Assembly (NCBI GenBank): GCA_036274115.1
Contig: DASUGI010000256.1
Coordinates: 1 to 64,000, forward strand
Length of the DNA stretch: 64,000 bases
Origin: JADLHS01 sp036274115
Lineage (GTDB): Bacteria > Verrucomicrobiota > Verrucomicrobiia > Limisphaerales > JADLHS01
Reading direction: 5' to 3'
Shown: piece by piece, positions 1-7,745 of the stretch
Layout of the letters: each line of letters starts with the position of its first letter
Numbering within the stretch: position 1 is the first letter of the stretch
Made by a program: the position numbers and the translations under genes
Notes under the pieces: model-generated
Seen by the model: only the letters and a program-made list of their open reading frames with translations
What the model was told of the DNA's origin: nothing
Databases searched by the model: none

Positions 1-31
1 CTGGCTCAAGTGCCGCAAGGCTTGAAGCGGT

Positions 32-110
32 TGGTAGGGACGCGTTCCACCCGCGTCCCCAGCTTTAGTCTAATTGGAAGTTTGGGACGCGGTGGAACGC
101 GTCCCTACCA
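32..110. repeat. Palindromic repeat (GGGACGCG family)
   Basis: Positions 32-59 and 84-110 are near-perfect reverse complements: TGGTAGGGACGCG followed by TTCCACCCGCGTCCC, against its complement with a single base missing. They are separated by about 24 bases, which would give a stem of roughly 27 pairs. It looks like a dispersed, non-coding REP/MITE-type element. Related GC-rich palindromes occur at 4332-4480, 14571-14731 and 16213-16280, although their sequences differ. Confidence 0.7.
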
Positions 111-436
111 GGTTCAGGTTCCCAAGCGCAAATCTGGTTCGCGGAACTCCTGGCTCGCTCTCAATCTTTTCATGCCCCGGTTGATGGCATAGCTGATGCA
201 GCTTCCCGAACAAGCCGGTCAGCATGAGGTAACCAGACGGTTTCCTGGTCTCTGGGCGATGCGAGTCGATTTGCCGGCGAAGAGAGCAGCAAAACAAGCC
301 TGTGTTTATGCACACTTTTGAGGCGAACCTAAGCCTGCTCAACGCTCAAAGTCATGCGAGGGAAGTGGCTTTGAGCCTTGGGCAGATAAAAGATCTCAGT
401 GTTGGTGTCAGTGCTCCTGATTGTGTCCCCACCGCA

Positions 437-481
437 GTCAAGCCAGTCAGCCGGGCGGAAACGCTTACTGACTGGCTTGAC
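437..481. other. 14-bp perfect stem-loop
   Basis: GTCAAGCCAGTCAG at 437-450 is the exact reverse complement of 468-481, with a 17-base loop between. It lies about 90 bases beyond the stop codon of the minus-strand oxidoreductase gene and could act as a transcription barrier or mRNA-stabilising structure for it. No T-tract follows on either strand, so a classical intrinsic terminator is not supported. Confidence 0.45.
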
Positions 482-567
482 ACCCCTCCCGACCATTGCT
501 CGCCGCTGGATGATTATTAAGCGGTGCGGAGGGGAGTTTGGGACAGTCGGGTAGCGGCAAAGGCGTC

Positions 568-1833
568 TTACCGAATCGCCATCTTTCTCGGATCTTCGCC
601 GTTCAAGCTGTATTTCATCAAGACCCGCATCAGGCGCATGCTGTAGGCTGCCTTGGCGGCTGAGCCCATGAAAATGCGGCCCATGTGTTTGTTGATGTGC
701 GGATAGGCCATCCGAATGAGTGGATTGCCGCGCATCATTTCGCCGACGCGGAACGAGGTGAACATTCTGCCGTCGTAGAAGTAACTCACGATTTCATGCC
801 ACGTCTTGAGATGATGAATGACGCTGCGCTCGTACGCTTGAAACGCTTCGTGCGAGCCGGCGCGAATCGCTTCGGCTAGATCGACCGCGCTGGTGAAACC
901 AATCAGCAGGCCGCTGGAGAAGACGGGATCGATGAAGCCCGCAGTATCGCCGACGAGCACCCAACCGTCTCCGAAGACGCGGTCCGAGACCAGTTGGTAA
1001 TTGGTGTATTCCAGTACGGGCGTGATGCGTTTCGAGTTCGCGGTGGCTTTGCTCAGCACGGAATCGTGCTTCAGCAAATTGTCGTAGCGCTCCTCGGGAG
1101 TGCTGCCGTGTTTCGGCGGATGTTCGGAGGGAATGACGATGCCGAGAGAAACTCTTCCCGGCAACGGAATGCGCCAACTCCAGCCGTAATCCAGGCGGGA
1201 AGAATGAACGTAGCCGTCCTTGTAAACCTCCGCCTGATCGAGGTGCGCAAACAGCGCGGTGTCTTTGCGACCGCCTTCGCGACTGGGGATGCCAAGCAAC
1301 TTGGGTAACACCCGCGCGCGCCCGGTCGCGTCCACGATCAAGTCGGGTTCGCCACCGAGAAATTCTTTCACGACATCCAGCGTCTCGCGGCTGAGCTTCA
1401 CTTTGTCGGTGCTCGTGATGCGTTCCACTTTGGCTTCGGTTTCGAAAACCTTGGCACCGGCGCGCTGGGCGGCTTCGAGGAGCGTCTTCTCAAACTGAAG
1501 CCGCGGGACGTTGTAGGCGTAATCGGGAAGCGAGCCGCAAAAATCTTTGAACGTAAATGGATAGTCGCCGAACTCGGTCATGTTGAAGATCGCGCCGGGC
1601 TTGAATTTGGCGAAGGAACGCACTTCCTCCTCAACGCCAAGCTTCCGCAGAATGGGAATGATGGCGGGCACGAGCGATTCGCCGACCAGCAGTGGGGCGT
1701 TGCGCGGGCGATGCAGGATGGCGACGCGAATTCCATCGCGGGCCAGCAGAGTGGCGAGCGCGCTGGCGGCGGGTCCGCCGCCCAGGATGGCGATGGACTT
1801 GATCTTCCCGTGTGAATGGCAACTACAACTCAT
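568..1833 (-). CDS. FAD-dependent monooxygenase, tryptophan-halogenase-like
   Basis: This 421-residue flavoprotein has an N-terminal dinucleotide-binding motif GGGPAASA (about residues 18-25), a GES motif at LVGESLVP, a second FAD-contact region GDTAGFIDPVFSSG, and the sequence GWSWRIPL. The last resembles the WxWxIP signature of flavin-dependent halogenases and related geranylgeranyl-reductase/halogenase-family monooxygenases. A Cys/His-rich start (MSCSCHSHG) precedes the Rossmann fold. The substrate cannot be deduced. True halogenases carry a catalytic lysine just after the GES-type segment; I cannot assign one confidently here, so the enzyme may be a hydroxylase, dehydrogenase or reductase rather than a halogenase. 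It stands alone on the minus strand, divergent from the metal ATPase. Confidence 0.8.
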   Translation of the reverse strand: MSCSCHSHGKIKSIAILGGGPAASALATLLARDGIRVAILHRPRNAPLLVGESLVPAIIPILRKLGVEEEVRSFAKFKPGAIFNMTEFGDYPFTFKDFCGSLPDYAYNVPRLQFEKTLLEAAQRAGAKVFETEAKVERITSTDKVKLSRETLDVVKEFLGGEPDLIVDATGRARVLPKLLGIPSREGGRKDTALFAHLDQAEVYKDGYVHSSRLDYGWSWRIPLPGRVSLGIVIPSEHPPKHGSTPEERYDNLLKHDSVLSKATANSKRITPVLEYTNYQLVSDRVFGDGWVLVGDTAGFIDPVFSSGLLIGFTSAVDLAEAIRAGSHEAFQAYERSVIHHLKTWHEIVSYFYDGRMFTSFRVGEMMRGNPLIRMAYPHINKHMGRIFMGSAAKAAYSMRLMRVLMKYSLNGEDPRKMAIR

Positions 1834-1945
1834 GATGCTGATATTAAATGAACCGAGCGGCGGATGATGGCAGCGAATTCAAACTGTTTTCAAGCCTGCT
1901 TGTTGTTGAAGGCGGTATCTTTCGCATCGCTACGCGCCAGGAATT

Positions 1946-4318
1946 ATGCTAGTGCTGACCTGGGTTATGAACCCGCTGCCTGTCAGTTCCAAGTCCGGTG
2001 ACCAGTCGACCAACACCTGTTTGGCGCGCGCGGTGGCCGACGCGTTGGCGGAGGAGCCGACGTTGGAAGCAGTCACCATCGATCGCACGCACCAGAAGAT
2101 TTCGCTCGCCACCCTGGGCAAGGCGGATGTGGAAAAGTTGAGTGCCCGCATCACCACTCAGCTTGAGCGGGCGCGGGAGGGCTCCGGTGGTTCGCGTTGC
2201 TCACTGCTCAGCGGAGCGGGAGACTGTTTGAATTGCGAAACGCCTTTGACGGAGCAGGAGCGCAAGAGCATCAGCATCCAGCACACGCATTGTGCCACGA
2301 CGATTGCGCGCGTCACGTGTCCGACTGCGCCCAGGTTCTGGCGCTGGCGCAACCTGCCTTTCCCGAGAGTGGTTCAGCGCGATGTTGAGTTTCTCGAACA
2401 CGGGGAGGATGAACCTGGTCACGACCACGCCGAAGAGTGGAAGGCGCAGTTGGTTCTCGCCGGCGCTTGTGGCGCGTTGGGATTATTGGCGGCTTATGCG
2501 GTTCCGAACGCGTGGCGGATTCCCGTGTTCGTTTTGAGCTATCTGGCCGGTGCGTGGTTTCCGGCGGAGGAAGTCTGGGAGCGATTACGGCAGCGGGCGA
2601 TTGATGTGCATTTTCTCATGTTGGCAGTGGCGGTGGGCGCGGCGAGCATTGGGGCCTGGGCTGAGGGCGCTACGTTGCTTTTCCTGTTCTCGCTGTCGGG
2701 AGGACTGGAACACTACGCACTGGGCCGGACGCAGAAAGAGATTCGATCCTTGTTTCGCGAAGCGCCCAAAACCGCGACGGTGCTGGATGCCAACGGAAGG
2801 GAGTCGGAAGTGAAAGTGGAGTTACTCAAGCCCGGGATGCGGCTGCTGGTCAAGCCGGGCTCGCAATTTCCCGTGGATGCGGAAGTGCTGAAAGGCGGCA
2901 CCGCAGCAGATGAATCAAATTTGACCGGGGAAGCGACACCCGTCGAGAAGGCGATAGGCGATTCCGTGCTCGCGGGAACGATCAATCTGTGGGGCGCAGT
3001 GGAAGTGGGCGTATTGCGGCCGGTGGCCGAGAGTTCGTTGCAGAAGATTATCCGATTGATTCGCGATGCGCAGCGGCAGAAGGCGCCCTCCCAGCGCTTC
3101 ACGGACACGTTCAGCACCTACTACACGTATGCAGCCCTCGGATTATCGCTGGTCATGTTTTTTGCGTGGTGGATGGGCATGGGATTGCCGGCGTTCAGTT
3201 CAATCGGTGAAACGAAAAGCGCGTTTTACCGGACGATGACCTTGCTCGTGGTGGCTTCGCCGTGCGCGCTGGTGCTTTCAATTCCATCCGCGGTGCTGGC
3301 GGCGATTGCCTGGGGAGCACGGCATGGCGTTTTGATTCGCGGTGGTGCGGCGGTCGAGAAGCTGGCCGAGGTTAATGTGGTGGCGCTCGACAAGACGGGC
3401 ACTTTGACCACGGGCGAACTGCGGGTTGAAAAAGTGGAGAGCTTTCCGCCGGGACGCGAAGCGGAGGTGGCGCAATTGGCTTACTCGCTGGAAAAATTAT
3501 CCACACATCCGCTCGCCCGCGCCATTACCCGCTACGGCAAACAGCAGGACCTCTCCCTGGTTGAGTTTGAGAAATTCGAGTCCGTCACGGGCCAGGGATT
3601 GAAGGCGTTGCGCTCGGGGACGCCTTGTTGGTTGGGACGACGCGAATGGGTTGTGGCCCGGTGTTCACGCGATGTGAATCAGGTGTCGGCCACGGACCCG
3701 GGATTCTCGGAGATCTGGCTGGCGCAAGGAGACTTGCTGGGCCGAGTGATTTTGCGCGATGACATCAGGACGCAGGCGCGCGGAGTATTGGCGGAGTTGC
3801 GCAAGTCTGGTTTGCAGAGTGTGGTGCTGACCGGCGACCGGCACTCCACTACGGAGCATTTGAAGAGGGAACTCCAACTGGACGACGTCCGATCGGAATT
3901 GAGGCCGGAGGACAAGGTTGCGGTCATCAAGTCGCTCAGTGATCAGGGCAAACGCGTCGCGATGGTTGGTGACGGTGTGAATGACGCTCCCAGTCTGGCC
4001 ATTGCACATGTCGGTGTCGCCATGGGTGCGCGCGGTTCGGACGCGGCATTGGAACAGGCGGACGTGGTCCTCATGCATGACCGATTGGAGAACTTTCTTG
4101 CCGCGTTCCGGCTGAGCCAGCGCGCGCGCCGCATCATTCGGCAGAACTTGGTGATTTCGCTCGGAACGGTGGTTGTGCTGGTCGCGTTTGCGCTGAGCGG
4201 GAAAATACCGTTGCCGATTGGCGTGGTGGGACACGAGGGCAGCACAGTGATAGTAGTGATGAATAGTTTGCGACTGTTGTTTGGTCAGGCGTCGAAGTTG
4301 AAGGAGACCGAGGCTTAA
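1946..4318 (+). CDS. P1B-4-type heavy-metal transporting ATPase
   Basis: This 790-residue P-type ATPase shows the full set of motifs: phosphorylation site DKTGTLT (Asp about 482), HP motif (THPLARAI), GDGVNDAP hinge, and a TGE-like actuator motif (LTGEATP). The metal-site motif is SPC (about 438-440) rather than CPC, and the last membrane helix carries HEGST (about 763). That pairing defines the P1B-4 subgroup, known for export of Co2+, Fe2+ or Zn2+. The N-terminus has a degenerate metal-binding region with scattered Cys and a short His/Asp-rich stretch (about 153-165), not a canonical CxxC domain. It is expected in the inner membrane, expelling metal to the periplasm. No metal-responsive regulator is adjacent. 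The ATG at 1946 follows a weak AGGA-like site. Confidence 0.92.
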   Translation: MLVLTWVMNPLPVSSKSGDQSTNTCLARAVADALAEEPTLEAVTIDRTHQKISLATLGKADVEKLSARITTQLERAREGSGGSRCSLLSGAGDCLNCETPLTEQERKSISIQHTHCATTIARVTCPTAPRFWRWRNLPFPRVVQRDVEFLEHGEDEPGHDHAEEWKAQLVLAGACGALGLLAAYAVPNAWRIPVFVLSYLAGAWFPAEEVWERLRQRAIDVHFLMLAVAVGAASIGAWAEGATLLFLFSLSGGLEHYALGRTQKEIRSLFREAPKTATVLDANGRESEVKVELLKPGMRLLVKPGSQFPVDAEVLKGGTAADESNLTGEATPVEKAIGDSVLAGTINLWGAVEVGVLRPVAESSLQKIIRLIRDAQRQKAPSQRFTDTFSTYYTYAALGLSLVMFFAWWMGMGLPAFSSIGETKSAFYRTMTLLVVASPCALVLSIPSAVLAAIAWGARHGVLIRGGAAVEKLAEVNVVALDKTGTLTTGELRVEKVESFPPGREAEVAQLAYSLEKLSTHPLARAITRYGKQQDLSLVEFEKFESVTGQGLKALRSGTPCWLGRREWVVARCSRDVNQVSATDPGFSEIWLAQGDLLGRVILRDDIRTQARGVLAELRKSGLQSVVLTGDRHSTTEHLKRELQLDDVRSELRPEDKVAVIKSLSDQGKRVAMVGDGVNDAPSLAIAHVGVAMGARGSDAALEQADVVLMHDRLENFLAAFRLSQRARRIIRQNLVISLGTVVVLVAFALSGKIPLPIGVVGHEGSTVIVVMNSLRLLFGQASKLKETEA

Positions 4319-4331
4319 CGGAACGCCTAGC

Positions 4332-4480
4332 TAGGACAGGCGTCGCGCCTGTCTCCATCTCCCGGCATGAACGGGCCAAATGCCGCAAGCGCGGGGATGG
4401 GTCATCTCTCTCGGCAAATCCGCTCAAGCGGGAGCTCTTTCAAGTTAGAGACAGGCGCGACGCGCGCGACGCCCGTCCTA
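4332..4480. repeat. Palindromic repeat (GACAGGCG family)
   Basis: TAGGACAGGCGTCGCGCCTGTCT at 4332-4354 is matched in inverted orientation by 4449-4480, where a short GCGCGCGAC expansion interrupts the arm. Between them lie about 95 bases without a gene. This fills the gap between the convergent metal ATPase and papain-like peptidase genes and has the look of a dispersed non-coding mobile palindrome. It may also help end transcription from both sides. Confidence 0.6.
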
Positions 4481-4483
4481 CGC

Positions 4484-5431
4484 TTAGTCAGCGTTCGCGG
4501 TCTTTGGTGTTCCTTCAATCCACAGAGCGTCATTGATGTAGCGCCGTGCGTATTCGTATGGAAGGTAGCCGTCGCGTCCTCCACGATTGGTGTTTCGGAA
4601 GATGAACACTCCCTGGTCGGGCTGAGTTTCGTCGTCACGATAACCGACGAGCAAAACGCTGTGTCCATCGAAGACGTCTTCAGGTGGGCACATTTGGAGT
4701 TGATCGTTTTTCCAAACTTCTCGTTTCGGCCACCGCATGCCGGCGCAAACCGGCCAACCGGTGGCGAGAGTCCGTTTAATCCGGGCGAACTCGACTTCGC
4801 TCAAGCCGGTCTTCACGTTCCAGGCTTTGATCCAATGCAATTGCAGTTTCAACGATAATTTGGCTGCGGCGTTGGTTTGAACTTCTGCGCCGGGAGCATT
4901 GGTGGGACTGAATTTGGATTGGTAGGGCATTTCGTTCTCCGAGCTGATGCCGTGTGCGGCGAAGCCGTTCCACATTTCGGAGAAGAAACCGCCATCACGC
5001 GCGTTCCGCCGGGTCTGGTTGGCGGCCCAATTCAAGTATTCGACGCTGAGTCGTTCTCCGCGGCCTTGCGCGTTCGCGGTGGCGAACTCCAGGGCGCCAG
5101 CAAAAGTAAATACCGAGCACGTAGGACGACCGCCTTGATTGCGGGCCGTGAGTCCCCACTTGTCCAGCCGCGGGCGGAGGTCAACGGACGATTGAGTTTT
5201 CTCTGGAGTTCCGGCCTCAGGAGTCGAACTGCCGGCTCTTAAAAAGCAAGTGAACAACACCAGGGCGAAAACGGTGCAGACCAGCCGGGTGAGGTTGCGA
5301 TGAAAAAACTGCACGGGCAGAGAATGCACGGGGTACTGGCAGGATTGAAGATAATTATCGGGAACGCCGTTTGAGTTCACAGCACTACGGCGTAGCTCAC
5401 CGTATTCGCCGGGAGACAGCACGGCGGCCAA
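4484..5431 (-). CDS. Papain-family (C1) cysteine peptidase, secreted
   Basis: The mature part matches the papain fold. NQGGRPTCSVFTFAGALE corresponds to the catalytic-cysteine segment (usually NQGxCGSCWAF), GHSVLLVGY holds the catalytic histidine, and RNTNRGGRDGYLPYEYA holds the asparagine region. A hydrophobic segment (about residues 49-66, TRLVCTVFALVLFTCFL) is a probable signal sequence. The only ATG is at 5431, which would put about 45 residues before it; a GTG codon near VHSLPVQFF gives a conventional signal peptide and is a plausible true start. The cysteine segment lacks the second conserved Cys and the Trp, so the disulfide pattern and specificity may differ. It probably acts in the periplasm or outside the cell. 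Substrate unknown. Confidence 0.8.
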   Translation of the reverse strand: MAAVLSPGEYGELRRSAVNSNGVPDNYLQSCQYPVHSLPVQFFHRNLTRLVCTVFALVLFTCFLRAGSSTPEAGTPEKTQSSVDLRPRLDKWGLTARNQGGRPTCSVFTFAGALEFATANAQGRGERLSVEYLNWAANQTRRNARDGGFFSEMWNGFAAHGISSENEMPYQSKFSPTNAPGAEVQTNAAAKLSLKLQLHWIKAWNVKTGLSEVEFARIKRTLATGWPVCAGMRWPKREVWKNDQLQMCPPEDVFDGHSVLLVGYRDDETQPDQGVFIFRNTNRGGRDGYLPYEYARRYINDALWIEGTPKTANAD

Positions 5432-5455
5432 GCCTTTCTGGCATGCGCACCAGCG

Positions 5456-5686
5456 TCACTCGTTCAGTCCCCAATAGCGAGGGACGGCGGGATTCTCGAT
5501 GATGCGAGTGAGGACAGCGGTGAAGGCCGAAGCGCGGCGCTCCATCTCTGCTTCCAGTTCGCGTTCATCGGGCACTCGGTCTTTCAGATCGTGCGACAGC
5601 GAAGTCGTCTCGGTGGTCACAATCGAAATACAAGCTTCCTTGCGTTCGCTCGTCTGGTCCGGAACGTCATCGGGCAGGCGTTTCAT
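5456..5686 (-). CDS. Small hypothetical protein, 76 aa
   Basis: A short, charged protein with no recognisable domain. It has no signal peptide or membrane helix, and its second half (ERELEAEMERRASAF) is probably helical. It is supported by a strong ribosome binding site: reading leftward, AGGAGGG lies 7-8 bases before the ATG. It sits just upstream of the papain-like peptidase gene on the same strand, so the two might be co-transcribed. Function unknown. Confidence 0.65.
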   Translation of the reverse strand: MKRLPDDVPDQTSERKEACISIVTTETTSLSHDLKDRVPDERELEAEMERRASAFTAVLTRIIENPAVPRYWGLNE

Positions 5687-5812
5687 AGTTAACCCTCCTA
5701 CGCCTCAGCGCGCGGTTGTCTCATCTTTTTTTGTCGAGTGCTGTGCAAAAATTGGCGTGGAAGAGTCGTGGAGTGTTGACTTGATTATGAGCCCAGCGCC
5801 ACATTCGCTTTG

Positions 5813-6358
5813 ATGCAAGCAACTTTTTCCAGTGGTAGCATTGGCATCCGTCGTTACCGGAAGGACGATGTTGATGCCTTGTTCACCGCCGTCCGCGAAT
5901 CGGTGCGCGAACTTTCCGTGTGGATGCCATGGTGTTCGGAGAGTTATTCACGGGCGGAGAGTGAGGCCTTTGTGCAATCGCGCGAGGCCGAGTGGGAACG
6001 GGGCGAGCAATACAGTTTTGTGATCTACGACGCGACGACGGGTCATTTTCTCGGAGGTGTCGGTTTGAATTTCATTAATCGGATCCATCAGTTTGCCAAT
6101 CTCGGTTATTGGGTGCACACCGCTCATACGCGACGTGGGGTGGCCACCACCGCGGCGCGATTGGCGGCTGGATTTGGGCTGGGAGAGTTGGGTTTCAACC
6201 GGTTGGAGATCGTTGCCGCTGCAGGCCATGTGGCCAGTCAACGGGTGGCCAGGAAAGTGGGTGCTCACTGTGAGGGGGTGTTGCGCAAGCGTCTGGTGAT
6301 TCATGGAAAGACTCACGATGCCGTGATGTTTTCCTTGGTGGTGGAGGATTTGAAGTGA
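5813..6358 (+). CDS. GNAT N-acetyltransferase, RimJ/RimL type
   Basis: About 181 residues with the RimJ/RimL pattern: an N-terminal IGIRRYRKDDVDALF, a central LGGVGLNFINRIHQFANLGYWV, and the acetyl-CoA pocket region HTRRGVATTAARLAAGFGLGELGFNRLE followed by the NxxSxRVxxKxG-like VASQRVARKVGAHCEG. The family acetylates the N-terminus of ribosomal proteins or small-molecule amines; the substrate is not evident. I place the start at the ATG at 5813; a TTG at 5810 is directly in front. Its stop overlaps the next gene by four bases (GTGA), implying translational coupling to the transporter. Confidence 0.9.
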   Translation: MQATFSSGSIGIRRYRKDDVDALFTAVRESVRELSVWMPWCSESYSRAESEAFVQSREAEWERGEQYSFVIYDATTGHFLGGVGLNFINRIHQFANLGYWVHTAHTRRGVATTAARLAAGFGLGELGFNRLEIVAAAGHVASQRVARKVGAHCEGVLRKRLVIHGKTHDAVMFSLVVEDLK

Positions 6359-7626
6359 GCTCGAACTCCCGGCTTCATCCCGGTGGCTACGCATGGCTGG
6401 TGGTGACGTTGCTCGTGCCGGTGGCCCTGTTGAATTATCTCGATCGCCAGATGCTGGCGACCATGAAGGGCTCGATGGTTGCGGATATCCCAAGCATCGC
6501 GAACAAGGCGGATTGGGGATTGGTGCTTGGGTGCTTCAAATGGACCTACGCGGTGCTGAGTCCGTTTGGTGGCTACATCGCCGATCGGTTCAGCCGGCGC
6601 TACGTCATTTGCGCAAGTTTGTTTGTCTGGTCGCTGGTAACGTGGTGGACGGGCCAGGTCACGAGTTTCCATGAACTCATGATGGCCCGGGCGTTGATGG
6701 GCGTCAGCGAGGCGTTCTATATTCCCGCAGCGTTGGCTTTGATCGCGGATTTTCATCCCGGATTGACGAGATCGCGAGCGGTCGGGGTGCATCAGATGGG
6801 AATTTATCTGGGACAAATCCTGGGCGGTTACGCCGGCTATGTGGCCGACTCTCCGGACCACGGCTGGCGTTGGGCGTTTACGACCTGTGGCATGATTGGG
6901 GTGATTTACGCCATGCCGCTGATGGCGGCACTGAGGAATCCGGCTCGGGACGCGATGGTGGTTACGGAAACAGCTTCGGAGGCCAAAACGAATGTGTTTC
7001 GTGGGTTGCTCGGCAACCGTAATTTTATTTTGCTGGTGCTCTACTTCACGCTTCCGGCCATTGCGGGATGGGTGGTGCGCGATTGGATGCCGGATATTTT
7101 GAAGGAGAAATTCGGGCTGGGAGCCGCGGGGCAACCCGGCTTGAGTCAGGGCGCGGCCGGTGTGAAAGCCGTGGTCTATGTGCAGATCGCTTCACTTATT
7201 GGCGCAGTTATCGGCGGAGTGTTGGCCGACCGCTGGATGCGCCGAACCCCACGTGGACGTATTTACACCAGTGCCATCGGAATGTCGCTGTTCCTGCCTG
7301 CGTTGTTCTGCGTGGGTGACGCTGGGACCCTGGGCGTCGCGGTGTTTGGCCTGGTCATCTTTGGCCTCGGCTGGGGATTTTTTGACTGCAACAACATGCC
7401 GATTCTTTGCCAGATCGCGCGTCCCGAGTGGCGAGCCACAGGTTACGGCATCATGAATCTGGTCAGCATCAGTTGCGGGGGATTTGGCGACTGGCTTTTT
7501 GGCGCGTTGCGGGACCGGCACGTGCCCTTGAATGTGATTTTTGGATCCTTTGCTGGAGTGGCGTTACTCTCAGTATTTGTGGTGTTATTGATCAAGCCGC
7601 AAGCCACTGAAGAAAATCGTCGTTGA
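6355..7626 (+). CDS. Major facilitator superfamily transporter
   Basis: A 423-residue, twelve-helix MFS protein. The N-terminal NYLDRQ motif and the loop motif GGYIADRFSRRYV (between helices 2 and 3) place it close to the anion:cation symporter/hexuronate and sugar-acid type carriers. The C-terminal half repeats the pattern (GGVLADRWMRRTPRGR). Translation starts at GTG 6355, inside the stop codon of the GNAT gene. The shared operon hints that an acetylated or amine substrate may be exported or imported, but that is conjecture. The gene ends about 40 bases before the tRNA. Confidence 0.88.
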   Translation: MSSNSRLHPGGYAWLVVTLLVPVALLNYLDRQMLATMKGSMVADIPSIANKADWGLVLGCFKWTYAVLSPFGGYIADRFSRRYVICASLFVWSLVTWWTGQVTSFHELMMARALMGVSEAFYIPAALALIADFHPGLTRSRAVGVHQMGIYLGQILGGYAGYVADSPDHGWRWAFTTCGMIGVIYAMPLMAALRNPARDAMVVTETASEAKTNVFRGLLGNRNFILLVLYFTLPAIAGWVVRDWMPDILKEKFGLGAAGQPGLSQGAAGVKAVVYVQIASLIGAVIGGVLADRWMRRTPRGRIYTSAIGMSLFLPALFCVGDAGTLGVAVFGLVIFGLGWGFFDCNNMPILCQIARPEWRATGYGIMNLVSISCGGFGDWLFGALRDRHVPLNVIFGSFAGVALLSVFVVLLIKPQATEENRR

Positions 7627-7667
7627 TTTTCCGCTGTGGGAGCGGCTAATCTATCCGGCCTTTGGTT

Positions 7668-7745
7668 CGGGGCGTAGCGTAGCCTGGCTAGCGCGCTTGT
7701 TTCGGGTACAAGAGGTCGTGAGTTCGAATCTCACCGCCCCGACCA
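7668..7745 (+). tRNA. tRNA-Pro (anticodon CGG)
   Basis: The acceptor arms CGGGGCG (7668-7674) and CGCCCCG (7735-7741) pair perfectly, followed by discriminator A and an encoded CCA. The D-arm GCGTAGCCTGGCTAGCGC, the anticodon stem-loop CTTGT-TTCGGGT-ACAAG (anticodon CGG, reading codon CCG) and the T-arm with GTTCGAATC are all present and intact. It is the only RNA gene seen in the window. The sensor-kinase gene on the opposite strand ends inside it (stop at 7688). Confidence 0.97.

Larger units (their letters stand above)
1..567. other. Intergenic region, no convincing gene
   Basis: No reading frame here looks like a real protein. Short open frames exist on both strands, but they show no ribosome binding site, no recognisable domain and an atypical composition. 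What can be seen is an inverted repeat at the left end (32-110) and a strong hairpin at 437-450/468-481. The remainder may be decayed sequence or the 3' flank of a gene lying to the left. Confidence 0.6.

Noticed and set aside
70..520. Short open frames 70-342 (-) and 302-520 (+)
   Set aside because: No ribosome binding site or domain, biased composition, and they overlap an inverted repeat and a hairpin.
7668..7745. Treating the EIRTHDLLYPKQAR tail of the kinase as a protein motif
   Set aside because: It is the reverse-strand translation of the tRNA-Pro gene, a known artefact pattern.
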